From NCBI GenBank assembly GCA_031268095.1, contig JAIRXU010000077.1:62001-126000 (forward strand): a stretch of 64,000 nt of DNA. The letters are read 5' to 3'. Positions 1 to 9,008 of this stretch are shown here, piece after piece (within the stretch, counting starts at the first letter, position 1; each line of letters starts with the position of its first letter). The position numbers were made by a program, and so were the translations under genes. The DNA comes from Oscillospiraceae bacterium. Its GTDB lineage: Bacteria; Bacillota; Clostridia; Oscillospirales; Acutalibacteraceae. Under the pieces are notes generated by a model that was not told where the DNA came from, did not search any database, and saw nothing but the letters and a program-made list of their open reading frames with translations.

Positions 1-1310
1 AGCAAGGCGTTGGTCAGGGCGCTGCCGATGGAATTGGTGATTTTCGGCGGCATGGAACGCAGCGCGCCGGACATCCCCTCGGAGCGGAAGCCGTTTTTCC
101 ATTCGCCGTAGTCGATGCACTCGTTGTACATCTCCGCCGGAATGACCTTCTTGGCGCCGTAGAATCCCATCGCGATGGTGGTCTGGATCCCGAAGGCGAC
201 CAGCATGGGCACCAGATCCTGGAACATGTACGTGATCCTCATGCCCTGCTTGTTGGTATAGGGTGTTTTCTTTTTGATCATGCCGAAGAAATAAATCAGG
301 AGAATCAGCGGCTGTTCAATATGCTGGCTGACGAGCCAGACCGATTTGGTCGAAAAGCGCTCGCGCATCCAGGGAACGTAAGCGTAACTGATATAGGACA
401 CCGGCGAGCCGGGGATGCCGGAGACCGTGCCGAAATTCCGGAAGTTCAGGATTGAGTCGGTGTAGGTTCCCATCTGACTTTTGACGCTGAAGCCGCCGAG
501 GATATCGGAGATGGTGAGCATGAACAGCGGACGATTGCGCATCAGGCCCCGCAGCTGCTCCCGCATACTGGGGACTTCTTCCCGCGACTGCTCCCCGCCA
601 AAAACCCGCTCCCGGGTTACCAAGGCAAAATACAGGGAGAACAGGCCGCTGACAACGATCGTTCCCATGCCAAAGGTCAGGAAAAGCGGGCGCAGCTTGA
701 GGTTGATTTGGAGGGGGGTGAATTTATTGGTCTGCCGGGCGACGACGTCCATAATGATCTTGAAGATCTGCTGGGGCAGTTCCTCGCCGAACATCGAAAA
801 GAAATTGGCCTTGGTGATCAACGACAACCGTTCGTAAGTATCCGGTGTGATATTGGCGATCATCCCCGTCCGGCACATCCCCGCCAGCGTCCCCGTCAGT
901 TCGTTGAACATATTGACCGCCGCCCACAGTATGATCTTCGGCAGAAAGTCGTTGGTCGTGCCCCAAAAGAGATACGGCAGCGCATAAAACAGCAGCGACA
1001 TAGGGATCCCATAGAGCGGGTACAGCACCAGGTAGGGCTTGAACTTCCCGAAGCGGGTGCGCGTTTTGTCCACGAACGCCGCCACGAAGAGGTCGTTGAT
1101 GATATCCCACGCCGTCGCGAACGGCGTAATCGCGGCCTGCCAGCCTTTACTGATGTTGAGGATACGGTCCGTGAATTCGCCGTTGCGGTTTTGAATGTGA
1201 AAACTGGCCGCTACGTCGAAGAGCACGAAACCGATGGTCTCCCGCGGGCCAACGTATCTCCGGCCCTTCGGCGGCTCCTGCTGGGCGGACGCTTTCTTCT
1301 CCTTTGCCAA
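1..1310 (-). CDS. GPH-family sugar:cation symporter, C-terminus cut by window edge
   Basis: This is a polytopic MFS transporter of the glycoside-pentoside-hexuronide:cation symporter family, which imports mono- and disaccharides or glycosides with Na+ or H+. About 436 residues are present and the frame runs open off the left edge. Near the edge the translation contains the family signature ECIDYGEWKNGFRSEG, the clearest diagnostic of this group. Other typical parts are an early FDVAASF helix and WDIINDLFVAAFVDKTRTRFGKFKPYL, which matches the loop 2-3 D-x(n)-R-x-G-x-(R/K)-P motif. The start is a TTG (1308-1310) seven bases after a perfect AAGGAGGG; no upstream ATG has a ribosome site. A good sigma-A promoter lies upstream. 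The substrate cannot be read from the sequence, but the many glycosidases nearby fit a glycoside importer. Confidence 0.88.
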   Translation of the reverse strand, partial: MAKEKKASAQQEPPKGRRYVGPRETIGFVLFDVAASFHIQNRNGEFTDRILNISKGWQAAITPFATAWDIINDLFVAAFVDKTRTRFGKFKPYLVLYPLYGIPMSLLFYALPYLFWGTTNDFLPKIILWAAVNMFNELTGTLAGMCRTGMIANITPDTYERLSLITKANFFSMFGEELPQQIFKIIMDVVARQTNKFTPLQINLKLRPLFLTFGMGTIVVSGLFSLYFALVTRERVFGGEQSREEVPSMREQLRGLMRNRPLFMLTISDILGGFSVKSQMGTYTDSILNFRNFGTVSGIPGSPVSYISYAYVPWMRERFSTKSVWLVSQHIEQPLILLIYFFGMIKKKTPYTNKQGMRITYMFQDLVPMLVAFGIQTTIAMGFYGAKKVIPAEMYNECIDYGEWKNGFRSEGMSGALRSMPPKITNSIGSALTNAL

Positions 1311-1345
1311 ATAATGACCCTCCTTATCCGGGTATAATTTTCATT

Positions 1346-1374
1346 ATTATAGCACAATTCACCCAAAGACGCAA
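1346..1374 (-). promoter_or_regulatory. Sigma-A promoter of the GPH transporter gene
   Basis: On the minus strand TTGCGT (1369-1374) is separated by exactly 17 bases from TATAAT (1346-1351). The predicted transcript starts near 1339 and gives a leader of about 30 bases before the TTG start. Confidence 0.75.
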
Positions 1375-1456
1375 GCAAAAGATGAACTATTTTTGAACTT
1401 TTCGGACAATTGCAGGCTCCTTCCACTGATTGGAAAATTCCCGGCGCGGTACGCCG

Positions 1457-1491
1457 AAAAAAAATAAATCCCCCGCCCGGCGGCAGGGGAT
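1457..1491 (-). terminator. Rho-independent terminator after the PARP-like gene
   Basis: A G+C-rich hairpin at 1468-1491 has ATCCCC/GGGGAT arms. On the minus strand it is followed by a run of about ten T with one A (1457-1467). It begins at the stop codon of the 1491-2102 gene and closes that two-gene transcript. Confidence 0.8.
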
Positions 1492-2102
1492 CAGGCGGCG
1501 GATTTGATGCTTTCGATGCTGAAGATGCAGCCCTTGCTGCGCACGGCGATTTGAATGTGGTCCTTGTCGCGGATGCAGGAGCCTTCATACACCGGCTTCC
1601 CTTCCTGGAAGGCCGCGCGGACGGTATCGTAGGGAGGCTCTTTCTCTTCCTCCCGACTTCTATGTAACATCTCAATAACAGCACAATCCAGATAACGAAA
1701 CAGAAGATCGCCGTCCGGCGTTTCTGGTTCCTCTCGCGGGAGATCCTCCGCTTTTTTCAAAATAGTCTTTCGATTTTGGGGGATTGCTTTTCCTTGCGTC
1801 CGGCACTCGGCATCCAAAAGACGATACGCGAGCCTTAGTTGGTCCCGGCAGCTGGGTTTCAGCAAATCCAAGCATTTTCCGAGCGAAATCTCCGCCTGAA
1901 GGACGGCGGGGGTATCCACTTTCCCTCGCTCCTTCTGCGCATTCGCCCACCGCCAGGCCCGCTCCTCATCATCCTCCCAGAAATAGGTGCCCTTGCCCAG
2001 CCATTCCCAGGGATGCTGACTCATCCATATCGGCTCTCCGTTCAGGACCTTCCGAACCGTCTGCGCGTCACAGCCATGATACCCAACGACCACCGATGGC
2101 AT
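1491..2102 (-). CDS. PARP-like ADP-ribosyltransferase-fold protein, possible toxin
   Basis: A 203-residue soluble protein. Near the N-terminus is GYHGCD (His at residue 8) and about 30 residues later WLGKGTYFWED. The pair YHG plus G-x-G-x-YF is the layout of the first two elements (His and Tyr of the H-Y-E triad) in PARP and diphtheria-toxin-type ADP-ribosyltransferases. A Glu in the later segment CAVIEMLH could be the third residue, but this is a guess. I recall similar YHGCD...GxGxYFWE proteins as uncharacterised bacterial proteins. The start follows AGGAAGAGG, six bases past the stop of the coiled-coil gene, so the two are co-translated. No signal peptide or membrane segment is seen, so the target would be cytoplasmic. 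Reading it as a toxin is inference from fold and gene pairing. Confidence 0.6.
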   Translation of the reverse strand: MPSVVVGYHGCDAQTVRKVLNGEPIWMSQHPWEWLGKGTYFWEDDEERAWRWANAQKERGKVDTPAVLQAEISLGKCLDLLKPSCRDQLRLAYRLLDAECRTQGKAIPQNRKTILKKAEDLPREEPETPDGDLLFRYLDCAVIEMLHRSREEEKEPPYDTVRAAFQEGKPVYEGSCIRDKDHIQIAVRSKGCIFSIESIKSAA

Positions 2103-2105
2103 TGC

Positions 2106-2687
2106 TCATTCCTCTTCCTGAAATAATAAATTGAATGGATACGCAAATTCCCCGTTTTCGTCCATCACGCCAATGGCCTGGAGATTTTCCCGAGACTTCG
2201 CCCGGTCCTCGTCTGTCACCGTTCCGTTGGCAAGCCGCTCTTCTAACTGCCGGACCGTTTCTTCCATCTTCGCCGCGAACCGCGCTTCTTCCTCGTCCTC
2301 TTTCGAGGGCGCTAATATGACGGATTGCTTTTCCAGTTTCGCAATTCGGGCGGTCAGCGCTTTGTTCTTTTTTTTCAGTTCAGCCGCTTGCCTTTTTGCC
2401 TCCGCGAGCTCGGTTGCCAGCACATCAATCTTTGCCTCCATCTCTCTTAGCTTCCACTCGTCCTTCAAAATGAGCGGCTCGGCCGGTTGCTTCAATTGGT
2501 TTGGCTTATCAGGCAGTTTTCTAGCGGTCGGCGTAGGCATTATTTGGTAGCCTTGTTTTCCGGTAGTCCAGCGGGACGTCGGTTCCATTGGGGAAGTTTC
2601 TACCGCAGCGGGATTGACTTCGATTGCGTCCATGGACACACCCTCTTTCTCTATAGATTTTTTCCTCTTAAGACGAAAGAGACACAT
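2106..2687 (-). CDS. Coiled-coil protein co-transcribed with the PARP-like gene
   Basis: A 193-residue protein I do not recognise. The N-terminal third is basic and proline-rich. Residues from about 82 to 130 form a heptad-like charged helix (EMEAKIDVLATELAEAKRQ... KKKNKALTARIAKLEKQ), followed by a second acidic helix and a conserved-looking tail ending GVMDENGEFAYPFNLLF. The ATG at 2687 is chosen because AAGGGGGA sits just upstream. A longer reading to 2909 is excluded because the promoter at 2824-2852 lies inside it. An internal Met at 2633 also has a weak ribosome site. It is the first gene of the pair; its small size, coiled coil and position suggest an antitoxin or partner of the PARP-like protein, but that is inference. 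Confidence 0.65.
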   Translation of the reverse strand: MCLFRLKRKKSIEKEGVSMDAIEVNPAAVETSPMEPTSRWTTGKQGYQIMPTPTARKLPDKPNQLKQPAEPLILKDEWKLREMEAKIDVLATELAEAKRQAAELKKKNKALTARIAKLEKQSVILAPSKEDEEEARFAAKMEETVRQLEERLANGTVTDEDRAKSRENLQAIGVMDENGEFAYPFNLLFQEEE

Positions 2688-2823
2688 ATTGCTTCCCCCT
2701 TTCCTTACCGCCGAGAACACAATCCCGCGGTATGTAGGCATATCTATGCCGGGAGAAACGAAGTCATGTCTATTCAGTTCTCTGCTGAGTCTCCTCCCTC
2801 TTAATGGAAAATAATGCACGTTT

Positions 2824-2852
2824 AGTATAACACGGAACTTGTCCTTCGTCAA
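2824..2852 (-). promoter_or_regulatory. Strong sigma-A promoter of the coiled-coil/PARP-like pair
   Basis: TTGACG (2847-2852), 17-base spacer, TATACT (2824-2829) on the minus strand. The start site near 2817 leaves an unusually long leader of about 130 bases before the ATG at 2687. Confidence 0.8.
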
Positions 2853-2928
2853 CCACGTTTTTAGAAATTTCTCGAAAAAATTCGACGTTTTTTCTCTTTT
2901 TCTCTTCATATCCCAAATATTCCTATTT

Positions 2929-4380
2929 TCATTTCTTCTGTTTCCCTGATTTTGGTTTCTTTTTTCCTTCTCCGATGCTTGTCCGCAGGAAGATGCTCGC
3001 CAGCGCCTTCGGGCGCAGGGGGATCAACGGGTACCAGTAGCAATTTCCGGAGAGCGTCCTGGTCAGGGAAATCGCCAGCAAAATCAGCGCGCCCGCGCCG
3101 ACCGCTCCCCAGACGTTCCAGAGCGCGGCGGCAACCAGCAGCAGCGTCCGGCCGAAGGTCAGGGCGTAGCCCAGCTCATAGCTGGGTTGAGCGAAATTGG
3201 CCATCGTCACGAAGGCCATGAACAGCACCGTTTCCGGAATCATCAGTTCCGCCTTGATCGCAAATTCCCCCAGCACCAGCGCGCCGACTACGCTGAACGA
3301 AGAACTGAGCGCCGGCGGCGTATTCAGCGAAGCCAGCTTCAGCGCGCCGATCACCAGTTCAATCAGCAGGAACTGGAGCAGCAGAGGCATTTCGATATTC
3401 TCATGGATCTTGATAAAATTCATGACCGGCGGAATGATGCCGGGGTTTTTCACGCAGAGGTACCAGATCGGGGTTAGCACCGTCGTCAGCACCGACACCA
3501 GCAGCCGCAGCCAGCGCAGGTACGTTCCGGTGACCGGCGAAAAACAAAAGTCGTTGGCGTCCTGGAGGAAATCGAAGATCCCCGTTGGAAGGATCATTCC
3601 GGCGGGGTAATTGTCCATCAGCAGGATGACCTGCCCTTCCGCCACGCAGGCCGCCGCCGCGTCCGGCCGCTCGGTGTAGCGCGCCCTTGGAAAGGGATTC
3701 CACCACTGCCGGGGGGTCATGCTCTCCACCAGGCTTTCCATCCCCATCGCCAGGGCGGGCACCCGGATGGCCCGCAGGTTCTTCCGCAGCCGCTGCAGCA
3801 GCTTCCTGTCCGCCTGGTCCTCCAGGTAGCAGAGCACAACGTCTGTTTTGGAACGTTCGCCGACCTGCAGCAGCTCCATCGTCAGCCGGGGATCCCGAAT
3901 CCGGCGGCGGATCATGGCGGTGTTGTTGACCAGCGTCTCTACGAAGCCCTCCCGCGCGCCGCGCAGGACGCGGTCGTTTTCCGGCTCCATCACCGCCCGG
4001 GCCGGGTAGGTGCGGGCGTCGATCAGAATCGCCTCCGGGAATCCCTCCACCAGCATCCCAACGGAGCCGGACAGAACGAAGGTCAGGAAGGTTTCCAGGT
4101 CGTCCACCAAATCGGTTTCGCCATAAGAGACCACCCGGTCGGCGAAGGCCCGGGCGGAGGGCAGCGCGGCCAGCTTCTCCCGTTCCATCTGGAACAGCAG
4201 ATCCAGGATTTTGTTCAGGGTCTCGTCCTTGACCATGCCATCGATGAAATAAATCTGGGCCTGTCTGCCTTCCATCTGGACGCAGCGGGTCACCAGGTCA
4301 AAGCTGCACTCCACCCGCAGCCGGTCCTGCACCAGCGCGCGGCAGGCGTCGAACTCCGCCGGAAATTTCTCTGCCCCCAA
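2929..4380 (-). CDS. spoVAF: Spore germination protein SpoVAF (GerA family A subunit)
   Basis: About 483 residues, close to the ~490 of Bacillus SpoVAF. The N-terminal half is a soluble GerA-type domain containing YFIDGMVKDETLNKIL and FPEAILIDARTYPAR. The C-terminal half has five or more hydrophobic helices and the family stretch PVTGTYLRWLRLL...PIWYL. It ends in a basic tail (GEGKKKPKSGKQKK). SpoVAF/GerA proteins sit in the inner spore membrane and act in germination or release of spore-core solutes, so the organism should sporulate. The start is taken as TTG at 4380, seven bases after GGGAGGG; the upstream in-frame extension to 4719 runs antisense-like through the neighbouring gene end and lacks a ribosome site. 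No spoVA partner genes are beside it, so it may be a stand-alone copy. Confidence 0.85.
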   Translation of the reverse strand: MGAEKFPAEFDACRALVQDRLRVECSFDLVTRCVQMEGRQAQIYFIDGMVKDETLNKILDLLFQMEREKLAALPSARAFADRVVSYGETDLVDDLETFLTFVLSGSVGMLVEGFPEAILIDARTYPARAVMEPENDRVLRGAREGFVETLVNNTAMIRRRIRDPRLTMELLQVGERSKTDVVLCYLEDQADRKLLQRLRKNLRAIRVPALAMGMESLVESMTPRQWWNPFPRARYTERPDAAAACVAEGQVILLMDNYPAGMILPTGIFDFLQDANDFCFSPVTGTYLRWLRLLVSVLTTVLTPIWYLCVKNPGIIPPVMNFIKIHENIEMPLLLQFLLIELVIGALKLASLNTPPALSSSFSVVGALVLGEFAIKAELMIPETVLFMAFVTMANFAQPSYELGYALTFGRTLLLVAAALWNVWGAVGAGALILLAISLTRTLSGNCYWYPLIPLRPKALASIFLRTSIGEGKKKPKSGKQKK

Positions 4381-4441
4381 GGCCGTCCCTCCCCAAAAAA
4401 TAAACTGCAAACCGCGGCCGCGGACACAGCCAAACGGCGAA

Positions 4442-4472
4442 CAAAAGATCCGGAACCCGATGGGCTCCGGAT
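4442..4472 (-). terminator. Terminator after the GH29 gene
   Basis: Near-perfect hairpin ATCCGGAGCCC/GGGTTCCGGAT (4448-4472) with a 3-base loop, then CTTTTGTT on the minus strand. It separates the pgk-GH29 operon from spoVAF; the T tract is short. Confidence 0.6.
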
Positions 4473-4513
4473 GTAGTATGGAAAAATGGCGCGGGAATAT
4501 GCACGGACCTCCG

Positions 4514-5890
4514 TCAGCCGAACGCCTGGACGGTGCGCAGCACGGGCGCGGCCCGGGCCTGTTCCGCGACGATCCGCAGGGCGGATACCTTCGGCAGCAG
4601 CGCGGAGAACCGCAGCAGCGTCTTGCCTCCGGCGGAGGCTGAGGTCGCGATTCTGACGTCAATCCCCCAGATCCTCGCGTAGACCGACCACCGCTCGATC
4701 CGCTCGCCGTACCGGACAACGTCTTCTGACAGCAGGAGCGCCCGCACCTTCTGCGGGGTATCGAAGGTCAGTTCCAGCGCGTATTCGTCCGCCGCGAAGG
4801 AATAGGACGTCTCGTCGTCCGCCGCCAGTTCTGCCGCGGGAACCCCGTGAACGGTGTAATCCGCCGCTAAGGGCCGTGCAGTCAGCGCCCGGATGGCTTG
4901 CCCGAATTCTTTCAGCCGCCGGACGTCTCTGCCGTCCAGCTGCCCGCTGCGGTCCGGCGGGATATTCAGCAGCAGCGCGCAGTTCTTGCCGACGGAATTC
5001 TCATAAATATACATCAGGGCGGCCAGGGACTTGGGCGCTTCCCGGTCATGGTAAAACCAGCCGTTCCGGATAGATACGTCACACTCGTTCTTGGCCCAGA
5101 ACCCCCGGCGGACGCTGCTGACGTTGTCGCCCGCCAGCCCTGTCTCGTTCCCCACCCAGGCCACGTCGGGCGTTGGGGGGGCGATGACCGTGACGGCGCC
5201 CGGCTGAAGTTCCCGGACAATCGAAACCCAGCGATCCCAGTCATACACCTGCCTGCCTCTGTATTCCTCGCTGATGTAGCCGTCGAACCAGACTTCGAAG
5301 ACTTCGCCATAGTTGGTCAGCAGCTCGGTCAGCTGGGCGGCGAAGTAGTCGTTATAGGCCTCTCCCTGCCCAAAACTGGGGGCGTTCTCGTCGAAGGGGG
5401 AAAGATACACCCCGAACTTGATCCCGTATTTCCGGCAGGAAGCCGCCAGCTCGCCCACCACATCGCCTGGGTAGGGGCTGTTCTTGACGGAATGTTCCGT
5501 GTAGGCTGACGGCCAGAGGCAGAATCCGTCATGGTGCTTGGCGGTGATGATTGCGCCCTTCATGCCCGCGGCCGCGATGCTTTCCACCCATTGGTCGGTG
5601 TCCAAGTCCGTTGGGCCGAACAGCCGCGGATCTTCTCTCCCGGTCCCCAGCTCCGCATCCGTATAGGTATTCATCCCGAAATGAAAGAACGCATAGAACT
5701 CCGTTTCCGCATGGGCAATCTGCCGGGGCGTTGGCAGCATCGCCGCTTTCCCGGCGGCGTCCGCGGCGGGCGCTTTTTGGAACCAGGCGTTCCGCAGCGT
5801 CCGGCGCTCGGTGAGAGGATTGCAAATCCATCCCAGCAGCAGCCCCAGCAACAGCAGCGGTGAAACAAAAATCACCGTGACGCGCTTCAT
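4514..5890 (-). CDS. GH29 alpha-L-fucosidase with N-terminal membrane anchor
   Basis: 458 residues. Family hallmarks are [10 protein letters not shown] (69-78), [13 protein letters not shown] (116-128) and FEVWFDGY, where Asp203 is the expected catalytic nucleophile of GH29. The EVWFDG form is nearer to the GH29-B (alpha-1,3/1,4-fucosidase) group than to the T. maritima type; the subfamily call is tentative. Residues 4-22 are strongly hydrophobic after a basic start (MKRVTVIF), so the enzyme is secreted or, more likely without a clear cleavage site, membrane-anchored outside the cell. A C-terminal beta-sandwich of about 110 residues follows. The ATG overlaps the gpmI stop (ATGA), so it is translationally coupled to a glycolytic gene, which is an unusual place for a fucosidase. 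Confidence 0.88.
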   Translation of the reverse strand: MKRVTVIFVSPLLLLGLLLGWICNPLTERRTLRNAWFQKAPAADAAGKAAMLPTPRQIAHAETEFYAFFHFGMNTYTDAELGTGREDPRLFGPTDLDTDQWVESIAAAGMKGAIITAKHHDGFCLWPSAYTEHSVKNSPYPGDVVGELAASCRKYGIKFGVYLSPFDENAPSFGQGEAYNDYFAAQLTELLTNYGEVFEVWFDGYISEEYRGRQVYDWDRWVSIVRELQPGAVTVIAPPTPDVAWVGNETGLAGDNVSSVRRGFWAKNECDVSIRNGWFYHDREAPKSLAALMYIYENSVGKNCALLLNIPPDRSGQLDGRDVRRLKEFGQAIRALTARPLAADYTVHGVPAAELAADDETSYSFAADEYALELTFDTPQKVRALLLSEDVVRYGERIERWSVYARIWGIDVRIATSASAGGKTLLRFSALLPKVSALRIVAEQARAAPVLRTVQAFG

Positions 5891-7434
5891 GGGCGAACTC
5901 CTTTCCGGACGGGTTCAGCTGACGTCCGGATCAGGCTTTCCCCGGTCATTTCCTTGGGTTGGGCGAAGCCCAGTATTTCCAACATGGTCGGCGCGATGTC
6001 GCACAGCCTTCCGCCGGACCGCAGCCGGCAGGGATACCCTGCGGCGAGGAAGAGCACCGGCGCGGTGGTGTGGGCGGTGAAGGGGGATCCGTCCGGCTCC
6101 ATCATACGGTCGGCGTTGCCGTGGTCCGCCGTCAGCAGCAGGGCGCCGCCTTTGGCCTTCAGGCTTGCCCACAGTCTTCCGACGCAGGCGTCCACCGCCT
6201 CTACGGCGGCCACCGCCGCGTCGAATATTCCGGTATGCCCCACCATATCGCAGTTGGCAAAGTTGACGACAATCACGTCATAGCGCTCCGCCGCAATCAC
6301 TTCTTCCAGCTTTTCGGCTACGAGATAGGCGCTCATCTCCGGCTGCAGATCGTAGGTCGGGACATTGGGAGAGTCGATCATGATCCGGTCCTCGCCGGGA
6401 TAAACCGTCTCTTCCCCGCCGTTGAGGAAAAACGTGACGTGCGCGTACTTGGTGTATTCCGCAATCCGCAGCTGCCGCAGCCCGTGCTCACTGAGCACCT
6501 GCCCCAACGGGGAGGCCAGGGACTGGGGCGCGTAAGCCACAGATACGTTCGGCATCGCCGCATCGTACTGCGTCATGCAGACGTAGTGCAGGTCCAGCCG
6601 CTTCGCCCGGGGGAAACCGTCGAACGCCGGATCCACAAACGCCCGGGTAATTTCCCGCGCCCGGTCGGGGCGGAAGTTGAAAAAAATCACGCTGTCGCCG
6701 TCCCGGACCGGCTTCGCTCCGGCGGAACTCCCCGGCAAGACGAATTCGTCCGTCACTCCCGCGTCATAAGAGGCCTGGAGGTACGCGGCGCCGTCCTCGA
6801 AAACGGCCCCTTCTTTTTCTGTCATGGCCAAATAGAGTTTCTCCACCCGGTCATATTTCTTCTCCCGGTCCATTCCGTAATACCGCCCGGCGACAGTGGC
6901 GATTTCCCCCGCGCCAATCTCCGCCAGCTTTTTCTGGAGCTCCCGGACATAGCCAATCCCTGACGTCGGCGGCACGTCCCGGCCGTCCATCAGGCAGTGG
7001 ATATAGACTTCCTCCAGCCCTTGCCGCTTCGCCATCTCCAGCAGGGCATAAAGGTGGGTGTTGTGGGAGTGGACGCCGCCGTCGGAGAGCAGCCCCAGCA
7101 AGTGCAGCGCCGCGCCCTTCGATTTTGCGCTTTCTATCGCCGCCAGCAATACAGGATTCTCAAAGAAATCTCCGTCCGCGATGGACTTCGAAATCCGGGT
7201 CAGCTCCTGGTAGACCACGCGCCCCGCGCCAATGTTGGTGTGGCCCACTTCGCTGTTGCCCATCTGCCCGTCCGGCAGCCCTACGTCCATGCCGGACGCG
7301 CCGATCTCTGTCCAGGGAAATTCCGCCATGAGCGCGTCGATACGGGGCGTGTTTGCCGCGGCGACAGCATTGCCGTAAGCGGACGGATCTCGCCCGAAGC
7401 CATCCAAAACACAAAGACAAATTGGTTGTTTCAT
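5887..7434 (-). CDS. gpmI: 2,3-bisphosphoglycerate-independent phosphoglycerate mutase
   Basis: 515 residues, the usual length. The enzyme interconverts 3- and 2-phosphoglycerate in glycolysis using two Mn2+ ions and a phosphoserine. Visible motifs are LDGFG (first metal Asp), GNSEVGH with the catalytic Ser, [29 protein letters not shown] and TADHGNAD near the C-terminus. The ATG at 7434 follows GGAGGATAGC and gives the canonical start just before [10 protein letters not shown] second, almost identical ribosome site and ATG lie 63 bases upstream in the same frame (7497) and could add a 21-residue extension. It is the fifth gene of the pgk operon and overlaps the fucosidase start by four bases. 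Confidence 0.95.
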   Translation of the reverse strand: MKQPICLCVLDGFGRDPSAYGNAVAAANTPRIDALMAEFPWTEIGASGMDVGLPDGQMGNSEVGHTNIGAGRVVYQELTRISKSIADGDFFENPVLLAAIESAKSKGAALHLLGLLSDGGVHSHNTHLYALLEMAKRQGLEEVYIHCLMDGRDVPPTSGIGYVRELQKKLAEIGAGEIATVAGRYYGMDREKKYDRVEKLYLAMTEKEGAVFEDGAAYLQASYDAGVTDEFVLPGSSAGAKPVRDGDSVIFFNFRPDRAREITRAFVDPAFDGFPRAKRLDLHYVCMTQYDAAMPNVSVAYAPQSLASPLGQVLSEHGLRQLRIAEYTKYAHVTFFLNGGEETVYPGEDRIMIDSPNVPTYDLQPEMSAYLVAEKLEEVIAAERYDVIVVNFANCDMVGHTGIFDAAVAAVEAVDACVGRLWASLKAKGGALLLTADHGNADRMMEPDGSPFTAHTTAPVLFLAAGYPCRLRSGGRLCDIAPTMLEILGFAQPKEMTGESLIRTSAEPVRKGVRP

Positions 7435-7512
7435 GCTATCCTCCATTTCGCCGCCGGTCGCGGCGGCGGTACAATTGATCGTGAAAGGGGCTTTCATGCT
7501 ATCCTCCGTTTC
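7429..7512 (-). repeat. Tandemly repeated ribosome-binding site and start codon of gpmI
   Basis: Two copies of a 21-base unit GAA(A)(T/C)GGAGGATAGCATGAAA occupy 7429-7449 and 7492-7512. They differ at one position and lie 63 bases apart, in frame. Each has a proper GGAGG and an ATG-AAA start. The unit probably arose by duplication; which ATG is used cannot be decided from sequence alone, although the downstream one fits the family N-terminus. Confidence 0.8.
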
Positions 7513-7519
7513 ACCGTTA

Positions 7520-8149
7520 CTATTGGGGTCTTCCCCGGCGGCGGCCCGGCCTGACACAATAGACTATCCCAACGACCGCCGCTCCCGCCACGCCAATCAA
7601 CAGCAGCACGACAAAGCAGACCGTCAAAACCATATGCGTTTGCGCGGTCTGGAAGATCCCGCCCAGCTTCGGAATCGCCGCGACTTTGATTCCGATCAGT
7701 GCTTCCGCCGGGATCGGCGGGTCCAGGTCGAAGTTGTGGTCGCCCTTGGTAACGAAGAACCGCCCGTCTTCTCCGTTCCGGATCTCCGCCACCCGATGGG
7801 TCATCACGACGGAAATTGCGCTGTCCTTGCCAAAAGAGGGGTTAAAGGTGATAACATCCCCAGCCTTCACGTCCTCCGGGCGGCTGAGCCGGACGATGAT
7901 CAAGTCTCCGGGGTAGAACCCTCCCTTGGGCGTCGTGCCGTCCGGCTGCACTGTCGGGACCATGGACCGGGTCAGGACAACATAGGCCCGGTGGCCAAAG
8001 AGGGCTTTGGCCGGATCGGCGGAAACAGAGAGGAGAGCAGAGAAAAGAAAAAGGAGAACCAGCATCCCAGAGAGAAGGCCGCAAAACACCAGGAGCGCCA
8101 GGCCGTGAGTACGAGGCGCGCCGCGCCTCTCTTTCCCGAAACCGGACAT
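7520..8149 (-). CDS. SipW-like signal peptidase I
   Basis: 209 residues, family S26 of the ER/SipW type. An N-terminal membrane helix (about 16-42) precedes [12 protein letters not shown], with nucleophile Ser62 in the S-M-x-P box. MTHRV gives His118 in place of the Lys used by bacterial LepB. A second helix lies near the C-terminus (about 172-196), followed by a basic tail. In Bacillus and Clostridium such enzymes process a few substrates such as biofilm or camelysin-type proteins. The ATG at 8149 has AAGGATG upstream at a long spacing; no better start is seen. It lies between tpiA and gpmI, 22 bases before the upstream gpmI ATG, so it is part of the glycolytic operon. No obvious dedicated substrate gene is next to it. 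Confidence 0.85.
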   Translation of the reverse strand: MSGFGKERRGAPRTHGLALLVFCGLLSGMLVLLFLFSALLSVSADPAKALFGHRAYVVLTRSMVPTVQPDGTTPKGGFYPGDLIIVRLSRPEDVKAGDVITFNPSFGKDSAISVVMTHRVAEIRNGEDGRFFVTKGDHNFDLDPPIPAEALIGIKVAAIPKLGGIFQTAQTHMVLTVCFVVLLLIGVAGAAVVGIVYCVRPGRRRGRPQ

Positions 8150-8205
8150 TTGCGCCACATCCTTTCTTCCGGACCCGATCGGATCCGCTCCCCGCGGGGA
8201 CGGCG

Positions 8206-8970
8206 TTACCCCGCCGCCCTGACGATTGCCGCGAAATCCGCCGCTTTCAGGGACGCGCCGCCAATCAGCCCGCCATCCACGTCCGGCTGGGCCAGCAGCT
8301 CCGCCGCGTTGGCCGCGTTCATCGATCCGCCGTACTGGATCACCACCCGGTCCGCCGCGTCCCGGCCGTAAAGCTCCGCCAGCAAATCCCGAATGGCCCT
8401 GTTGACTTCGTTGGCCTGTTCCGCCGTCGCGGTCAGCCCGGTCCCGATCGCCCATACCGGCTCATAGGCGATGATCACGCGGCCGAGTTCTTCCGCCGTC
8501 ACCCCCGCCAGGGCAATCTTCGTCTGGGTCCGGACGACTTCGACCGTAATGTTCTGCTGGCGCTGCTCGAGGTATTCGCCTACGCAGAGGATCACCGTCA
8601 GCCCCGCGTCCAGCGCCGCCCGGGTCCGCTGCCGCACGGTCTCGTTGCTGTCGCCGAAAAGGGTGCGGCGCTCGCTGTGGCCAACGATGACGTATGCCAC
8701 GCCGACAGCCTTCAGCATCGGGGCGGAAACTTCGCCGGTGAAGGCCCCGTCGGCGGCCCAGTGGCAGTTTTGCGCGCCGATCTGAATGTTCGACCCCGCG
8801 GCGGCTTCCAGCGCGGCGGCCAGATCAACGAAGGGCGCGCAGAGCACGACGCCGCAGTCGGCGTTCGCAACAAGGGGTTTGAGTTCGCCAATCAGCGCGG
8901 CCGCCTGGTCGGGGGTGAGGTTCATCTTCCAGTTCCCGGCAATCACCGGTGTGCGAAGCTGTTTGTTCAT
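8206..8970 (-). CDS. tpiA: Triosephosphate isomerase
   Basis: 254 residues, standard TIM length. It interconverts dihydroxyacetone phosphate and glyceraldehyde 3-phosphate. Catalytic elements are visible: AGNWKMN (Lys), VGHSERR (His) and AYEPVWAIGTG (Glu), plus the phosphate-binding IQYGGSM and GGLIGGASL. The ATG at 8970 is preceded by AAGGG at a slightly long spacing. It is the third gene of the operon that begins with pgk. gap, normally the first gene of this cluster in Firmicutes, is absent from the window. Confidence 0.97.
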   Translation of the reverse strand: MNKQLRTPVIAGNWKMNLTPDQAAALIGELKPLVANADCGVVLCAPFVDLAAALEAAAGSNIQIGAQNCHWAADGAFTGEVSAPMLKAVGVAYVIVGHSERRTLFGDSNETVRQRTRAALDAGLTVILCVGEYLEQRQQNITVEVVRTQTKIALAGVTAEELGRVIIAYEPVWAIGTGLTATAEQANEVNRAIRDLLAELYGRDAADRVVIQYGGSMNAANAAELLAQPDVDGGLIGGASLKAADFAAIVRAAG

Positions 8971-9008
8971 GGAGGTCGTCCCTTCTGCATCTGAAATTAA
9001 AATAAATT

